Shown: one piece after another, positions 61,719 through 64,000 of the stretch | Position numbering within the stretch: position 1 is the stretch's first letter | Layout: the number at the start of each line of letters is the position of its first letter | From: Achatina immaculata | Taxonomy: Eukaryota; Mollusca; Gastropoda; Stylommatophora; Achatinidae | Length of the DNA stretch: 64,000 nucleotides | Assembly: GCA_009760885.1 (NCBI GenBank) | Contig: CM019719.1 | Location: forward strand, 31,040,084 to 31,104,083 | Direction: 5' to 3' | Notes under the pieces: model-generated | What the model was told of the DNA's origin: nothing | Databases searched by the model: none | Seen by the model: only the letters and a program-made list of their open reading frames with translations | Program-made: the position numbers and the translations under genes

Positions 61719-62131
61719 GCTTGCGGCATAGATTTTCAAACGCTGTGCCGCGGCACAGTTGGTGTGCCGCCAACTTTGTAGAGTATAAAATATTGTTGAT
61801 GAAATTCCAGCAAGTTTTTGCCGATTTATATGACAAATACCCCGCCTGGTGGAGAGCCAACAGCAATCTAATTGTTAGCAGCAGTCCAGCGCGGGCTGAA
61901 ATGGTCAGAGATCTGTACCTTCAAGAACCTCACATTAAGCACTGAAAAGAGTGTATTGTATGAAAATAAACGTATAAAATATGAATATAGCCAGTTTAGT
62001 GTTTAGGTTTTGAAAATGCTAAAAAAAAATATGGTTAACTGCACGAGTCCAGCATTAAGAACACAAGTGTCCCGAGATAGAAATTAACATTATCAAGTGG
62101 TGAAAACAGTTTGGGAACCACTTGCCTACGG
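61719..62131. mobile_element. hAT-like element (61727-62123) with imperfect 8-bp TSD
   Basis: It begins CATAGATTTTCAAACGCTG then TGCCGCGGCACAGTTGGTGTG, and ends CAGTTTGGGAACCACTT, inverted relative to the start. The TSDs GCTTGCGG and GCCTACGG match at six of eight. The GTGCCGCGGCAC stretch after the end is common in hAT elements of the Charlie type. The internal frame 61721-61945 may be a residual piece and shows no transposase motif. Confidence 0.7.
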
Positions 62132-62320
62132 ATATAAATAACATTAAAATAACTTACACGAAGCTGCTATTCATGGAAATAATATAACATTGTGTCTGGA
62201 TACCTTAAGGTAATGTAATGACATCTCTTGACCCCAGTTACCTGTTACAAAGCTGGAAGCATCATTGACTATGATCTCTTATTGAAAAAAAATTTCAGTT
62301 GTCATTTATAATATCGGGTT
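62132..62320. other. no recognisable feature
   Basis: Unassigned spacer. Confidence 0.4.
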
Positions 62321-62882
62321 CTGAGAGGACCATGTTGAAAGAGAACTAAGATGGTGGAAGAACCAGGTTGCAAGAGAACTAAGATGGTGGAAGAACCATG
62401 TTGCAAGAGAACTAAGATGGTGGAAGAACAATTGTTGCATGAGAACTAACATGGTGGAAGAACCATGTTGAAAAAGAACTAACATTGTGGAAGAACCATG
62501 TTGAAAGAGAACTAACAAGGTGGGAGAGCAATGTTGAAAGACAACTAATATGGTGAAAGAGCCATGTTGAAAGAGAACTAACATATGGTGGAAGAGCCAT
62601 GTTGCAATAGAAAACTAACATAGTGAGAGGACTATGTTGTAATAGAAAACTAACATAATGGGAGGACCATGTTGTAATAGAAAACTAACATAGTGAGAGA
62701 ACTATGTTGTAATAGAAAACTAACATAATGGGAGGACCATGTTGTAATATAAAACTAACATAGTGAGAGAACTATGTTGTAATAGAAAACTAACATAATG
62801 GGAGGACTATGTTGTAATAGAAAACTAACATAGTGGGAGGACTATGTTGTAATAGAAAACTAACATAGTGGGAGGACAACAA
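62320..62882. repeat. 33-35-bp minisatellite in two blocks
   Basis: The first block (to about 62590) has 33-bp units GGAAGAACCATGTTGCAAGA plus GAACTAAGATGGT. The second has 35-bp units GGACYATGTTGTAATAGAAA plus ACTAACATARTGRGA. The units are related, so one array changed period. Confidence 0.92.
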
Positions 62883-63400
62883 ACCTGACGTCCTGCGACA
62901 AGTTAAGTATTGAACCGATCACCAGCTCACAAGAGTGAAGAGCTCCTGACATTAGGGCATGAAAGAAGGCACGAAAGTTTAAAAAAAAGGACCCTACAAG
63001 GCTGGTACCTCAGGGGGAGATAATGAGTTGGTGAGCTCGACCTGCCTAATTAACTGTAGACGGGTCAGACCAGGAAAAAGAGAATGGGTTTTGGGGGGGG
63101 GGGTGGGTGGTGTTTAGCCAGGTGGGCGAGTTGACATTTTGAGCGGCCTTATTCCCCCTGGTCGAGATAAAGAGAGTAAACATGAATGTACTTTTAATAG
63201 TTCTATTTTTTTTCCTTATTCTATTCTGCTTGTTGTAGGCCTACCATGTAGGCTCATACATAAATCATGTTTTTAGCACTGATTACAAAAATAATGAGCA
63301 ATTTGAAATGGGGGGGGGGGGGGGCGCTACACTTCCCATCTGACCCCTGGTTCTACTACTAGCTCCTCACGGGTCTAATAGACGTTTCCCTAATAACTTA
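62883..63400. other. unassigned DNA with poly-G tracts
   Basis: G runs at about 63093-63112 and 63310-63325. Confidence 0.5.
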
Positions 63401-63401
63401 C

Positions 63402-63815
63402 ACAGGTCGTCCTATTGACTTATACAAGTCTCCCTGTGTTGTACTGCGACCTAAATTGTACAGGTCTTGCACAGGTCGTCCTGTTGACTTATACAAGTCT
63501 CCCTGTGTTGTACCGCGACCTAAATTGTACAGGTCTTGCACAGGTCGTCCTGTTGCCTTATACAAGTCTCCCTGTGTTGTACTGCGACCTAAATTGTACA
63601 GGTCTTGCACAGGTCGTCCTTTTGACTTATACAAGTCTCCCTGTGTTGTACTGCCACCTAAATTGTACAGGTCTTGCACAGGTCGTCCTTTTGACTTATA
63701 CAAGTCTCCCTGTGTTGTACTGCGACCTAAATTGTACAGGTCTTGCACAGGTCGTCCTTTTGACTTATACAAGTCTCCCTGTGTTGTACTGCCACCTAAA
63801 TTGTACAGGTCTCTC
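63402..63815. repeat. 69-bp minisatellite, 6 units
   Basis: Unit ACAGGTCGTCCTGTTGACTT, ATACAAGTCTCCCTGTGTTG, TACTGCGACCTAAATTGTAC, AGGTCTTGC. Starts at 63402 and 63471. 69 is a multiple of three, so frames are open on both strands; not coding in my view. Confidence 0.97.
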
Positions 63816-64000
63816 TAAGTCTACAAGATCTCTGGAATTTCACCGGATAGTACAAAGATACTGGGGGGAGGGGGTGGGGGTGGGGGTGTGGGATAAACTG
63901 GCCTTCACAGACTGTGAACTGGCTGGATAATACAAACGGTGTGTACAGTCTAATCAAGTTAACAAAATATGAGTGGCCACTATGTGAGGGTCATTTCTGG
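63816..64000. other. unassigned DNA with a G-rich patch
   Basis: GGGGGAGGGGGTGGGGGTGG at about 63862; nothing else recognised to the window end. Confidence 0.5.

Noticed and set aside
63398..63930. Overlapping 124-171-codon frames on both strands
   Set aside because: Translations of the 69-bp minisatellite in different frames.

Overview
This window looks like intergenic and repeat-rich nuclear DNA of an invertebrate animal. A lophotrochozoan, most likely a gastropod mollusc, fits best, judging by Penelope-like elements with a GIY-YIG endonuclease, RTE-like LINEs, two tRNA-derived SINE families, hAT-type MITEs and a very high minisatellite load. The organism is an inference; no host gene was identified with certainty. 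There are no operons, rRNA genes, CRISPR arrays or viral genes that I can see. Almost every long open frame is either retrotransposon debris or the translation of a tandem repeat whose period is a multiple of three.

Layout. 0-10 kb: a hAT-like terminus, a LINE reverse-transcriptase (RT) scrap and an inverted repeat, then two nearly perfect head-to-tail duplications, 2 x 1.55 kb (Penelope 3' end plus LINE fragment) and 2 x 1.70 kb (LINE-A fragment plus unique DNA), separated by a 1.3 kb 45-bp minisatellite. 10-20 kb: LINE fragments, five more minisatellites and a nested LINE-in-LINE insertion with a clean target-site duplication (TSD) at 14.8-16.3 kb. 20-29 kb: SINEs, broken LINEs, a 1.6 kb 33/36-bp array, then mostly unrecognised DNA. 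29-39 kb: the richest retroelement block, with LINE-B RT (29.9-31.3 kb), the best-preserved element (LINE-A, 32.9-35.5 kb, endonuclease plus RT on the minus strand), a Penelope copy (35.65-36.7 kb), a dispersed repeat and an RNase H pseudogene. 39-58 kb: mostly unique DNA with a Helitron 3' end, three related hAT MITEs, SINEs, minisatellites and two weak candidates for real host exons (48.0-48.3 kb minus; 54.9-55.1 kb plus). 58-64 kb: LINE-A RT pseudogene, another hAT-like element and two arrays.

How the parts interact. The visible biology is transposable-element ecology. LINE-C inserted into two other LINEs and one further site. Short elements appear to share the 3' termini of autonomous ones. 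Several minisatellites grew out of transposable-element sequence (one from a SINE body, one repeatedly from the head of a dispersed repeat). Minisatellites cover roughly 12 kb of 64 kb by my own tally. I did not find a previously undescribed gene system; the most interesting observations are the nested and ultra-short LINE-C insertions, the duplication whose breakpoint coincides with a LINE TSD, and the shared Penelope-type 3' terminus with a degenerate hammerhead-like core.
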